DNA from: Anaerolineae bacterium
GTDB taxonomy: Bacteria; Chloroflexota; Anaerolineae; Aggregatilineales; UBA3940
Length of the DNA stretch: 19,965 bases
Assembly: GCA_016926985.1 (NCBI GenBank)
Contig: JAFGNO010000177.1
Span: forward strand, 1-19,965
Direction: 5' to 3'
Each line of letters opens with the position of its first letter. Position 1 is the first letter of the stretch. The notes beneath the pieces were generated by a model. The model made no database searches, was not told where the DNA came from, and was given only the letters and a program-made list of their open reading frames with translations. This document shows, one piece after another, positions 6,607 to 14,586 of this stretch. The translations under genes were made by a program, and so were the position numbers.

Positions 6607-7391
6607 TGGCAACAGGGCTGTCTGGTCAGGCCATCAGGAACAGTGGAATGCTTTACCGGCTTGATCCGCGCACCAGGCTCTGGCTGATGGCACTTATCGT
6701 TACCCTGTGCGTGGTGGGAAAAGAGATCTGGTTTCTGGCTTCGCTGGTTGCTGCTGCGCATCTTATCTTGATAGTGGGTGGCGTGTCATTTAGGGTAATT
6801 TTTCGCACCTGGCGCACCCTGACAATCCTGCTGCTGTTTATCCTCATTCTCCAGCCGCTGCTGCTTCAGAACATCGGCGAGGTGGTTTTCCGCTTCTGGC
6901 GCATCCATATGACCGATGTTGGGCTGCTGACCGGCTTGCGCTATGCCCTGCGCCTGACCGGGGCAGCTTTCGGTGTTCTTATTCCACTGAGCACCACACC
7001 AATCCAGAAGCTGATACGCGGCCTGCAAAAACTGGGCCTGCCCTACAACTGGGCCGTCATGATTGGGCTGGCTGTGCATTATGCGGGGACAATTGGTGCG
7101 CTTCATACCACCCTGCGCGAGGCGCAGCAGGCCCGCGGATGGGATCTCTCAACTGGGGGGATGATCAAACAGGCCCGCGCGGCAGTCCCCACCCTGATCG
7201 CGGTGATCATTGCGTCGCTGCGCATGAGCGACTCGCTGGCTATTGGACTGGCTTCACGCGGTTATGGGTTGGGCAGGGGGCGGCATACGCGCACCACCCT
7301 GCATGATATCAGCCTCTGCCCCTCTGATTATATTGTCCTCATTCTCAGCACACTGGCGGCTGGCTTTTGCCTGATCCTGGTGATCAGGTAG
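6606..7391 (+). CDS. ecfT: ECF transporter T component (EcfT/CbiQ family)
   Basis: This 261-residue membrane protein is the scaffold that links the S component to the ATPases. It has an N-terminal MLYRLDPRTRLW segment typical of the CbiQ/EcfT family and hydrophobic helices near 30-70, 78-100 and 115-145, with a final helix at the extreme C-terminus. The two cytoplasmic coupling motifs are clear: Ala-Arg-Gly at 176-178 (QQARGWD) and Ser-Arg-Gly at 217-219 (LASRGYG). Both signature tripeptides are intact even though the partner ATPase is partly degenerate. ATG 6606 overlaps the ATPase stop (TGATG), with GGGGGG at 6591-6596 as a possible ribosome-binding site. The frame is open upstream to 6537, but that would overlap the ATPase. 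The 3' end overlaps the convergent radA by 8 bp. Confidence 0.9.
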   Translation: MATGLSGQAIRNSGMLYRLDPRTRLWLMALIVTLCVVGKEIWFLASLVAAAHLILIVGGVSFRVIFRTWRTLTILLLFILILQPLLLQNIGEVVFRFWRIHMTDVGLLTGLRYALRLTGAAFGVLIPLSTTPIQKLIRGLQKLGLPYNWAVMIGLAVHYAGTIGALHTTLREAQQARGWDLSTGGMIKQARAAVPTLIAVIIASLRMSDSLAIGLASRGYGLGRGRHTRTTLHDISLCPSDYIVLILSTLAAGFCLILVIR

Positions 7392-8763
7392 TTCCCTGGC
7401 GCAGCGCAACATCCAGTGCTTCATCGAGCGACCGTACCGGGATGGTCTGGATGCCGCCTGGCAGGTCCTCGTCATTCCGCCGGACTGACCGGGGAACCAG
7501 CGCCCGCCGGAACCCCAGTTTCGCAGCCTCATTCAGCCGCGCCGGAAGCTGGCTGATCGTACGCAGCTCGCCGCTCAGACCGATTTCACCCACTACCACT
7601 AAATCGGCTGGGAGTGGGCGATCCTTTACACTGGAGGCGATAGCCAGCGCGATAGCCAGGTCGGCTGCTGGCTCATCAATTCGCAGGCCGCCGATGACAT
7701 TGACAAACAGGTCCTGCTCAGACAGCCGGATTCCCGACCGGCGGGCCAGGACGGCGCTGACCAGCAGCGTCCGGTTAAAATCCACCCCGTTGGTGGTGCG
7801 CCGGGGGTTGGAGAAACTGGTCATGGTAGCCAGCGCCTGCACCTCGGCCAGCAGTGGGCGCGTGCCTTCCATTGTGACAACAATCGCCGAACCGGATGCA
7901 TTCACAAGACGTTCGGCAAGAAACGCTTCAGACGGGTTGGTTACCTCCACCATCCCGCTGCCCCGCATCTCAAATACGCCTACCTCTGAGGTCGCCCCGA
8001 AGCGATTTTTGATGCTCCGCAGCAGCCGGAATGCCTGAAAGGTATCGCCCTCCAGGTACAGCACCGTGTCCACAATATGCTCCAGGACACGCGGCCCGGC
8101 GATGCTGCCCTCTTTGGTCACATGGCCCACCAAGAACACCGCAATGCCGCTGTCTTTTGCCAGGCGCTGGAAGGCCAGTGTACATTGTTTGACCTGGGCA
8201 ACATTGCCAGGGGCCGAGTCAAGATTATCGTCATAGGTGGTCTGGATCGAGTCGATAACCAGAACACGGGGTTGAATGGTCTCAACGTGGCTCATGATAG
8301 CCCCAAGGCTTGTTTCGGTTGCCAGGAAAAGGTTGTCGGTCTGGATCCCGAGCCGTTCGGCCCTCATTTTGATCTGCCGGGTTGATTCTTCACCGGAGAT
8401 ATACAGGGCAGGCCCCGCGTAATCGGCCATCACGGCAATGACCTGGAGCAGCAGGGTGCTTTTTCCGATACCCGGTTCGCCCCCAATCAGGATCAGGCTG
8501 CCTGGCACAACGCCGCCTCCCAGCACACGGGCGAATTCCTCAACAGGAATTGGTATTCGCTCAAAAGGGTCGCCTTCAATTTCACTGAGGCGTTGAGGAT
8601 ATGAGCGCAGTTGATATGAGGCAGAATTGCCTGTTCCCTGAGCGGTCGTTTCAATTTCCTCGATCATGCTGTTCCATGCGCCGCAGCCAGGACAGCGGCC
8701 CAGTTCCCGGGGGCTGGTACGACCACATTCCTTGCAGACATAGACTGTTCGGGTTTTTGCCAT
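7384..8763 (-). CDS. radA: DNA repair/recombination protein RadA (Sms)
   Basis: RadA is a RecA-like hexameric helicase that promotes branch migration and processing of recombination intermediates. The 459-residue length matches the family (~455-460). It has an N-terminal C4 zinc finger (C10, C13, C24, C27), a RecA-like ATPase with Walker A GGEPGIGKST (94-103) and Walker B region RVLVIDS ending near 172, the RadA-specific KNRFG motif (252-256), and a Lon-protease-like C-terminal domain with PLPADLVVVGEIGLSGELR. All hallmark motifs are intact. ATG at 8761-8763 follows GAGGCAAG. The gene points toward the ECF operon and its last 8 bases overlap ecfT on the other strand. Confidence 0.96.
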   Translation of the reverse strand: MAKTRTVYVCKECGRTSPRELGRCPGCGAWNSMIEEIETTAQGTGNSASYQLRSYPQRLSEIEGDPFERIPIPVEEFARVLGGGVVPGSLILIGGEPGIGKSTLLLQVIAVMADYAGPALYISGEESTRQIKMRAERLGIQTDNLFLATETSLGAIMSHVETIQPRVLVIDSIQTTYDDNLDSAPGNVAQVKQCTLAFQRLAKDSGIAVFLVGHVTKEGSIAGPRVLEHIVDTVLYLEGDTFQAFRLLRSIKNRFGATSEVGVFEMRGSGMVEVTNPSEAFLAERLVNASGSAIVVTMEGTRPLLAEVQALATMTSFSNPRRTTNGVDFNRTLLVSAVLARRSGIRLSEQDLFVNVIGGLRIDEPAADLAIALAIASSVKDRPLPADLVVVGEIGLSGELRTISQLPARLNEAAKLGFRRALVPRSVRRNDEDLPGGIQTIPVRSLDEALDVALRQGTT

Positions 8764-8955
8764 ACTTGCCTCTATCCGTTTTTGTTGTAAGATGCTTGTG
8801 GATTAACGCGCAGCCAGATTGTAGCATCTTGCGACAGTTTCCACCTTGATATATCTCATAATCTGGTCAATAATCGTTTGCAGCGCTGGGGGTTAGTCTG
8901 CTATCCAGTGCATAATGCTGATTATTCTCTCAGGTAAATTTTAGGGAGAAATTCC
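8764..8955. other. Divergent control region between radA and glgP (192 bp)
   Basis: This is the longest non-coding stretch in the window. It holds the radA -10 candidate at 8818-8826. For glgP there are several AT-rich possibilities, for example TTGATA at 8847-8852 with AATAAT at 8869-8874 (16-base spacer). The ribosome-binding site AGGGAG lies at 8943-8948, 7 bases before the glgP ATG. No hairpin, repeat or riboswitch-like structure was recognised, and no small ORF looks convincing. Confidence 0.45.
8818..8826 (-). promoter_or_regulatory. Candidate extended -10 promoter for radA
   Basis: On the minus strand the bases read TGCTACAAT (8826-8818), an extended -10 element (TGn plus TACAAT). No convincing -35 is visible 17 bases upstream. 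Transcription would start near 8811, leaving a leader of about 48 nt before the ATG at 8763. Confidence 0.4.
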
Positions 8956-11523
8956 ATGAAACCTGTAGCGACCTTCAAGGTTGTATCCTCCATGCCGGAG
9001 GCCCTGAGTCGGCTTCCAGAACTGGCTTATAATATCCGTTGGGCCTGGGATCGCGAGACGATAGATTTGTTCCGACGCCTGGGTGGTAATCTCTGGGAAG
9101 AATGTGATCACAATCCCGTGAGAATGTTGGGCTTGATGAGCCAGAGCAAACTTAATGCGCTTGCTCAGGACGAGGGTTTTCTTGCCCATTTTGAGCGTGT
9201 TGTCAACGATTTTGACTCTTATATTCAAAGCGGTAAAACGGCCTGGTTCCCCTCCGAATTCGGGCTGGAAGAGCGTCCCAAGATTGCCTATTTTTCACTT
9301 GAATTTGGCCTGACTGAGAGCATTCCCAACTACTCAGGTGGGCTGGGCGTCCTTGCCGGCGACGTGCTGAAGGCAGGCAGCGACCTGGGCATTCCCATGG
9401 TGGGGGTCGGCCTGCTCTACCAGCAGGGATATTTCCGGCAGTACCTGAACATCGACGGGTGGCAGCAGGAAACCTATCCTGAAAATGACTTTTACACCAT
9501 GCCGTTGCAGCTTGTGACTGATGCAGAAGGCCAGCCGATCTTGATCGGTGTTGACCTGCTCAGTCGGACGGTGTATGCCCAGATATGGCGTGTTCAGGTT
9601 GGGCGCATCGACCTCTATCTTCTGGATACGAATATTCCCCAGAATGAGCGTTCCGATCAGGACCTGACCGATCAACTTTATGGTGGGGACAGGGAGACGC
9701 GGATCAGGCAGGAAATTCTGCTGGGAATTGGTGGGCTGCGCGCCTTATATGCGCTGGAGCTGGATCCGATTGTATGTCACATGAACGAAGGCCATTCCGC
9801 CTTTATGGCGCTTGAGCGGACCCGGATTTTGATGGAACAGTATGGGATATCGTTTGCCGAGGGCAGCGCGATCACGTCGGCAAGCAATGTCTTTACCACA
9901 CATACGCCGGTCCCGGCTGGTAATGACTACTTCGCGCCGGATCTGATGGAAAAGTATTTCAAAACCTACCGAGAGGCACTGGGATTGTCTCGTGAGGACT
10001 TCCTGGCACTTGGACGTACCAACCCCAAGGATGCAAAAGAACATTTTTGCATGACAATTCTGGCTTTACGGATGTCGGCCTATGCCAATGGGGTCAGCCG
10101 GCTTCATGGCGAGGTCGCACGAGAGATGTGGAAGGATGTTTACCCGGGAGTGCCACTCCGGGAAATTCCTATCCAGTCGATTACCAATGGGGTTCATACG
10201 TTCTCCTGGGTCTCGAAGGATATGGCCCAGTTGTTTGATAGATACCTGGGCCCACGCTGGCGGGAAGATCCTACCGATCAGCGTGTCTGGCAGCGGGCGA
10301 CGGGCATACCCGATGAGGAACTCTGGCGGACGCACGAAAGCCGTCGGGCCAGACTGGTTGCGTTTGCCCGGAACCGGTTGGTTTCCCAGCTTGAGCAGCG
10401 CGGCGCTCCCCCCACTGAAATCGATATGGCCTACGAGGCGCTGGACCCGGATGTACTCACCATTGGCTTTGCCCGCCGGTTTGCTACTTATAAACGTGCC
10501 ACATTGCTTCTCGAAGAACAGGATCGGTTTATTGATCTGCTGACCGGCGATCGCCCGGTGCAGTTTATCTTCGCCGGGAAGGCACATCCCCATGATAACG
10601 ATGGTAAAGAGTTCATCCGCCAGATTGTTCACTTCGCAAGAACGTCCGACTGCCGCAACCGGATCGTATTCCTTGAGGACTATGATATGGTGGTTGCTCG
10701 TTACCTGGCCCAGGGAGCAGACGTCTGGATGAACACGCCTCGCCGCCCCCAGGAGGCAAGTGGCACCAGTGGTATGAAGGCCGCCCTGAACGGCGTGCTT
10801 AATCTCAGTATTCTGGATGGCTGGTGGGCGGAAGCCTACCGCAGGCAGTTGGGATGGGCTATTGGGGCAGGTGAAACTTATACAGATACCAAACTGCAGG
10901 ACTATATCGAGTCAAATGCCCTGTATGACCTGCTTGAGAAAGATATTGTCCCGACCTTTTATGAGCGTGGCAGTGACCATATCCCGCGTGGGTGGGTGAT
11001 GCGCATGAAAGCCTGTCTGCGTGAACTGGGGCCAATCTTTAACACTGCGCGCATGGTGCAGGAATATACCCGGCGTTTCTATTATGTTGCCCTGGAACAG
11101 GAGCAGCAATTCGCCGACAACAACTATGAGCGTGGAATTGCCTATGCAAGGTGGCTCACTCACCTGCAAAGCCAGTGGGACTCTATTCAGATTAGTGATA
11201 TTGTTCTCGAAACCCGGCATGATGTGCATGTAGGAGAATCGCTCACCATCAACGTGGAAGTCTATCTCGGCGCCCTTCAGCCGGATGATGTTGCCATCCA
11301 GCTTTATACCGGTATTGTGGACAAGCAGGGGACAATTGAACGGGGGCGTACCTATGACATGCAGCCGGTTGATGGTAATGAAAGGGGAGAGGGTTGGTAT
11401 TACTACACCACCACTTTCATTGCTGACGTGACCGGGCGTCATGGCTATACGGTGCGCATCATCCCGAAGCATCCAGATATGCGCCGTACCATACATCTGG
11501 GCCTGATTACCTGGGCGGGATAG
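8956..11523 (+). CDS. glgP: Alpha-glucan (glycogen/maltodextrin) phosphorylase, short GT35 type
   Basis: This 855-residue cytoplasmic enzyme releases glucose-1-phosphate from alpha-1,4-glucans with a PLP cofactor. The N-terminal ~110 residues are a DUF3417-like region (PELAYNIRWAWD, RMLGLMSQ) typical of the compact Thermus/Thermotoga-type alpha-glucan phosphorylases. The core follows with AYFSLEFGL, the YSGGLGVLAGDVLKAGSDLG loop, HMNEGHSAF, TTHTPVPAGND and FARRFATYKRA. The PLP-binding Lys is K608 in EASGTSGMKAALNG. The last ~130 residues form a beta-rich C-terminal domain usual in this subfamily. ATG 8956 is supported by AGGGAG at 8943-8948. No other glycogen genes are adjacent; the gene is monocistronic and converges on the GT-C gene across a hairpin. 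Confidence 0.95.
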   Translation: MKPVATFKVVSSMPEALSRLPELAYNIRWAWDRETIDLFRRLGGNLWEECDHNPVRMLGLMSQSKLNALAQDEGFLAHFERVVNDFDSYIQSGKTAWFPSEFGLEERPKIAYFSLEFGLTESIPNYSGGLGVLAGDVLKAGSDLGIPMVGVGLLYQQGYFRQYLNIDGWQQETYPENDFYTMPLQLVTDAEGQPILIGVDLLSRTVYAQIWRVQVGRIDLYLLDTNIPQNERSDQDLTDQLYGGDRETRIRQEILLGIGGLRALYALELDPIVCHMNEGHSAFMALERTRILMEQYGISFAEGSAITSASNVFTTHTPVPAGNDYFAPDLMEKYFKTYREALGLSREDFLALGRTNPKDAKEHFCMTILALRMSAYANGVSRLHGEVAREMWKDVYPGVPLREIPIQSITNGVHTFSWVSKDMAQLFDRYLGPRWREDPTDQRVWQRATGIPDEELWRTHESRRARLVAFARNRLVSQLEQRGAPPTEIDMAYEALDPDVLTIGFARRFATYKRATLLLEEQDRFIDLLTGDRPVQFIFAGKAHPHDNDGKEFIRQIVHFARTSDCRNRIVFLEDYDMVVARYLAQGADVWMNTPRRPQEASGTSGMKAALNGVLNLSILDGWWAEAYRRQLGWAIGAGETYTDTKLQDYIESNALYDLLEKDIVPTFYERGSDHIPRGWVMRMKACLRELGPIFNTARMVQEYTRRFYYVALEQEQQFADNNYERGIAYARWLTHLQSQWDSIQISDIVLETRHDVHVGESLTINVEVYLGALQPDDVAIQLYTGIVDKQGTIERGRTYDMQPVDGNERGEGWYYYTTTFIADVTGRHGYTVRIIPKHPDMRRTIHLGLITWAG

Positions 11524-11528
11524 CTATC

Positions 11529-11558
11529 AGCGGGGAGGCGGGAAACTGCTTCCCCGCT
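11529..11558. terminator. Hairpin between convergent glgP and GT-C genes (possible bidirectional terminator)
   Basis: AGCGGGGAGGC (11529-11539) and GCTTCCCCGCT (11548-11558) form an 11-bp GC-rich stem with one G-T pair and an 8-nt loop. It starts 6 bases after the glgP stop, and its right arm reaches the first base of the GT-C gene's stop codon (complement of 11558-11560). There is no T-run on either side, so termination may need Rho, or the hairpin may protect 3' ends. It is the only clear hairpin at a convergent junction in this window. Confidence 0.6.
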
Positions 11559-13096
11559 TAATCATACGGTGTGGGTGTTTGCGTGAACATCCCATCTCTG
11601 TAGAACCAGGCTTCTCGTTCAGGAAATTGACTCTGAATATAGCTGGTCATCCCCTCGTTCATATCATGTGCGGCAAGGACCGGGCCGTCCAGCCATGGTG
11701 TATTCTCCGAAAAGAGCGCAGCATAATCGATCCACCGGCTGCCCCTGACAAAAAGAAGCACCTCATTTTCTCCCCGGATTGTTTCGAGCTGCTCCAGTGG
11801 CGCCCGCGTGATGCCGTAAAGCCCTTGACAGTCATCGATTCTATTGGGCAGATACACGCTTGAGCTTATGGCCAGAACAAGGGCCAGCGGCAGATAGTGT
11901 GAAATCTGCTGCGCCAATAGCTGGCTGCCAGTGTGCTTGCGCAACCGGTTCCAGCATTTCAGCCCAATGTCTCCCGCTGCCTGTAATCCCACTGCTGCCA
12001 GGATCATCAGGCCGGTATGGCCTTCAAAGTAATAACGCGGCCCGTAAACCTGCGCCCCCACCCAGTAGATCAGATAGACCCCAACCAGGGCAACGAAGGG
12101 CCCTGCCAGCAGGAAGATCGGGCTCTGCGCTTTCTCTTTGCGCCGGGCCAACAGGGCCGCTGTCCCGGCGATAACCGGAAGCCAGCTCACATAGGGCAGT
12201 CCCAGCAGTTCGCTCGACCACAATTCAAGGCCCTGACCGGCGGTGCGCAGCGCCTGTTGGAGGGTGTGCCCCTCATAGGGGCCATAACCAGGACCGAAAC
12301 CTACCCGGTCATAAGGCCATACCAGTGTATAGAGATTGGTGGTTGGACTGCCGGTGACCATATACAGGTAAATGGGCTGAAGAGCAGCTATCAGGGCGGC
12401 GATGACGATCAGGATACCGATATCTGGTGCTGCCTGGCGCGGGTTTTGCCAGAGCAGTCTGGCAAACAGAATCACGAACGGGATCAGGATAGCCAGCCCG
12501 GTCAGAGGACGGGTGAGCCAGAGAAATCCCAGGGATATCCCTGCAACAGATGCCCAGGCCAGGCGGCGGGAACGGCTGGGAATGCGGGCCAGCCTGAGAT
12601 AGGCCAGTGTCAGGCAGGCCACACAGAAAGCTGAAAACATATGGCTCATCAATGTGCCGGATTGGATCAAAAAGAAAGGAGATGCAGCACATAATACGGC
12701 TGCAGTGATGGCCACCCCGCGATCGAATATCTCCCGCCCAATCAGATAGGTCATTCCTGTGGTCAGCGCGCCCAGGACCGGGTTCACCAGCCACCCGGCG
12801 GAGAACCGCTCGCCGACAGCCAGCAGCATTGGCCAGCCAATTGTGTACTTGGCTATCCATTTTTCATTGATAATCAGGGCAAAGGGAATGTAGAAGGACG
12901 ATGTGCTGACCGGTGGGGACGCCCAGAGCTTGCCTCGGGCAAAGATACGGGCTTGAAACAGGTAAGCGATTTCATCCTCAAGGTGGGGGATTTGCTCTGT
13001 GACCGATGTAGCTATAATAATGCCTGCTGTCAGCGCAAGCGCCATGAGCAGGATCAGCGGCAGGAGATCAGTTCCTTGCAGTTTTTGACGTTCCAC
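11558..13096 (-). CDS. GT-C fold membrane glycosyltransferase (GT39/PMT/ArnT-like)
   Basis: This 512-residue polytopic membrane protein has about 11-12 hydrophobic segments starting near residues 11-30. It has the GT-C hallmark acidic motif in the first extracytoplasmic loop (PHLEDEIAY, E40-D41-E42) and a following FQARIFARGK pattern, as in the PMT/ArnT/GT39 group. These enzymes transfer a sugar from a polyprenyl-phosphate carrier to protein or lipid on the outer face of the membrane. Acceptor and sugar cannot be predicted. The last ~90 residues form a soluble tail (LEQLETIRGENEVLLFVRG onward). The start is a GTG (13094-13096) with only a weak purine stretch before it, so it could lie slightly elsewhere. 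The gene is divergent from the DUF429 gene, and no partner glycan genes are adjacent apart from the nucleotidyltransferase at 15.8-16.8 kb. Confidence 0.82.
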   Translation of the reverse strand: MERQKLQGTDLLPLILLMALALTAGIIIATSVTEQIPHLEDEIAYLFQARIFARGKLWASPPVSTSSFYIPFALIINEKWIAKYTIGWPMLLAVGERFSAGWLVNPVLGALTTGMTYLIGREIFDRGVAITAAVLCAASPFFLIQSGTLMSHMFSAFCVACLTLAYLRLARIPSRSRRLAWASVAGISLGFLWLTRPLTGLAILIPFVILFARLLWQNPRQAAPDIGILIVIAALIAALQPIYLYMVTGSPTTNLYTLVWPYDRVGFGPGYGPYEGHTLQQALRTAGQGLELWSSELLGLPYVSWLPVIAGTAALLARRKEKAQSPIFLLAGPFVALVGVYLIYWVGAQVYGPRYYFEGHTGLMILAAVGLQAAGDIGLKCWNRLRKHTGSQLLAQQISHYLPLALVLAISSSVYLPNRIDDCQGLYGITRAPLEQLETIRGENEVLLFVRGSRWIDYAALFSENTPWLDGPVLAAHDMNEGMTSYIQSQFPEREAWFYRDGMFTQTPTPYD

Positions 13097-13211
13097 GCCC
13101 GTAGTCTACACAGCTATCTGCCGTCCTGCCACCTGCTTTCGCCTTGAACAGAGTGTATTGTATACTGCTGGTGAAACCCTGCATTCCCTTCAGCGTTTGA
13201 GAAGAGGAAAT

Positions 13212-13979
13212 ATGGCGACCAGCCCTTCTGTCTATATTGGCATCGATCCAACCGATGGAGAACGCATTGTCACTCTGGCTGTGCTTGACCATACACTGCA
13301 TATTCTTAACCTGTCCACTGAACCGCTGGAGGCAGTTGTTGAGCACATTGCAGCCTATCCCAGGGCAGTTTGTGCAATTGGCGCGCCATGTGGGCCGAAC
13401 GCCGGGCTGATGCGGCAGTCCAGCTACCGGAAACGGTTAGGGCTGGCCCCTTCGCAAAAAACCTATGTAAACTACCGTGTTGCCGAGTACGAGCTTCGCC
13501 GTCGCGGGATTTACATCACCAATACAGATTTCAGGCAGGATCGTCTTTCAGACTGGGTGCATGATGGATGGAAGCTTTATGAGCGGCTGCGTGAGCAGGG
13601 CTATGAGGATTATCCCTCTGTAGGCGACAAAAGGTTGTTTGAAACAGTTCCTTCTGCTGCGTTTACCGTTCTGATCGGGCAGTGGCCTTACCCCAAACCT
13701 CGTCTTGAGGGGATACTTCAGCGGCAGCTTATTCTATTCGACCTGGGCATCAATGTGCCCGATCCCATGAGTTTGCTGGAAGAGTTTACGGAACATCGTC
13801 TCCGCACCGGGCAGCTAAAATTCAATACGATCTATCAGCCCGGACAGCTTGACGCCCTTGTGGCGGCTTATTGCTCATACATGCTTGACCAGCGCCCGGA
13901 GCAGGTTCTTGCGGTGGGTGATACCACTGAAGGCCAGATTTTACTGCCAACCCGGCAGTTAAAAGACTTTTACTCCTGA
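13212..13979 (+). CDS. DUF429 family protein (predicted RNase H-fold nuclease), active site atypical
   Basis: This is a 255-residue predicted cytoplasmic protein of the DUF429 type (COG4328-like, RNase H fold). It has an N-terminal strand with Asp (YIGIDPTDG, D12) and a second strand AIGAPCGPN (55-63). The helix R..E..LRRRGI follows. Then come FETVPSAAF (E144) and YQPGQLDALVAAY (D214), matching the usual E-x-x-P and D-x-x-D-A acidic positions. In relatives the second strand normally reads I-D-x-P; here the Asp position is Gly57, so a predicted metal ligand is missing. I chose ATG 13212, preceded by AGAGGAAA. The frame is open upstream to 13158, without support. TATACT at 13161-13166 could be a -10. 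The family's substrate is unknown. The stop lies 9 bp from the convergent UPF0316 gene. Confidence 0.75.
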   Translation: MATSPSVYIGIDPTDGERIVTLAVLDHTLHILNLSTEPLEAVVEHIAAYPRAVCAIGAPCGPNAGLMRQSSYRKRLGLAPSQKTYVNYRVAEYELRRRGIYITNTDFRQDRLSDWVHDGWKLYERLREQGYEDYPSVGDKRLFETVPSAAFTVLIGQWPYPKPRLEGILQRQLILFDLGINVPDPMSLLEEFTEHRLRTGQLKFNTIYQPGQLDALVAAYCSYMLDQRPEQVLAVGDTTEGQILLPTRQLKDFYS

Positions 13980-13988
13980 TCTCCGGTA

Positions 13989-14516
13989 TCAACTGCGTCC
14001 ATAGCTGATATGCCCGCGCACGACGGTGCGCGCTTCTTCCACGGTGATAAATGCTTTGGGATCGATCTGGGCCGCGATCTCAACCACACGGGGGACCTCT
14101 TTACGCCGGGCAACCACGTAAATCAGCCCAACTGAGCCGCTGCTGCCCTCGCCAGCGGTGCGCGTCGCGCCAAAGCCTGCTTCGCGCACCGCTTTTGTAA
14201 TCGACAGCGAATTTCCCATCGAAACGATGTTCACTGAGTGATAGCCACGGCCCAGCCATTCCTCGATCAGGGTGCCGACCCAGGTGCCGGCAGCGAAGCC
14301 GCCGGAGTAGGCGGTCAGGTACCAGATATTGGTTAAATCAGCCGCCACCATGCCAAACGTCAGGGCAAACGTCAATGCTTCAATAAAGGCAATGACGGCG
14401 ACCAACATTTTGCTCGTGCGCCCCATCATCAGGTAGCGGAGTGTTGACAGCGTGACGCTGAACACACGAACCAGGAAAATGATTACAGCCCCGATCAGCA
14501 CCCTTTGAAGGACCAT
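13989..14516 (-). CDS. UPF0316 family membrane protein (DUF5698-DUF2179, YebE-like)
   Basis: This 175-residue protein has three membrane segments (about 5-25, 34-58 and 63-83) followed by a cytoplasmic DUF2179-like domain (~88-172). The domain contains the segment VNIVSMGNSLSITKAVREAGFGAT, whose pattern resembles the small ligand-binding domain of YitT/UPF0316 proteins. The overall layout and length match Bacillus YebE-type UPF0316 proteins. The function is not known. ATG at 14514-14516 follows GAGGAAAAT. It lies 70 bp downstream of the aminotransferase on the same strand and is probably the last gene of the nucleotidyltransferase-aminotransferase-UPF0316 run. Confidence 0.85.
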   Translation of the reverse strand: MVLQRVLIGAVIIFLVRVFSVTLSTLRYLMMGRTSKMLVAVIAFIEALTFALTFGMVAADLTNIWYLTAYSGGFAAGTWVGTLIEEWLGRGYHSVNIVSMGNSLSITKAVREAGFGATRTAGEGSSGSVGLIYVVARRKEVPRVVEIAAQIDPKAFITVEEARTVVRGHISYGRS

Positions 14517-14586
14517 ATTTTCCTCATCTTAAAAGATCTTAAAGAAACAGACGAAGATAGCCTGTCCCTTTCGCGTCCAGAAAACT

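Noticed and set aside
6135..6761. Minus-strand open frame of 208 codons opposite the ECF ATPase/T-component junction
   Set aside because: Low-complexity Ser/Ala/Arg composition and no domain; a shadow of two well-supported genes.
7367..8038. Plus-strand open frame of 223 codons opposite radA
   Set aside because: Ser/Arg-rich shadow of radA, which is intact with all family motifs.
10066..10632. Minus-strand open frame of 188 codons inside glgP
   Set aside because: Lies wholly antisense to the conserved catalytic core of the phosphorylase, with no recognisable domain.
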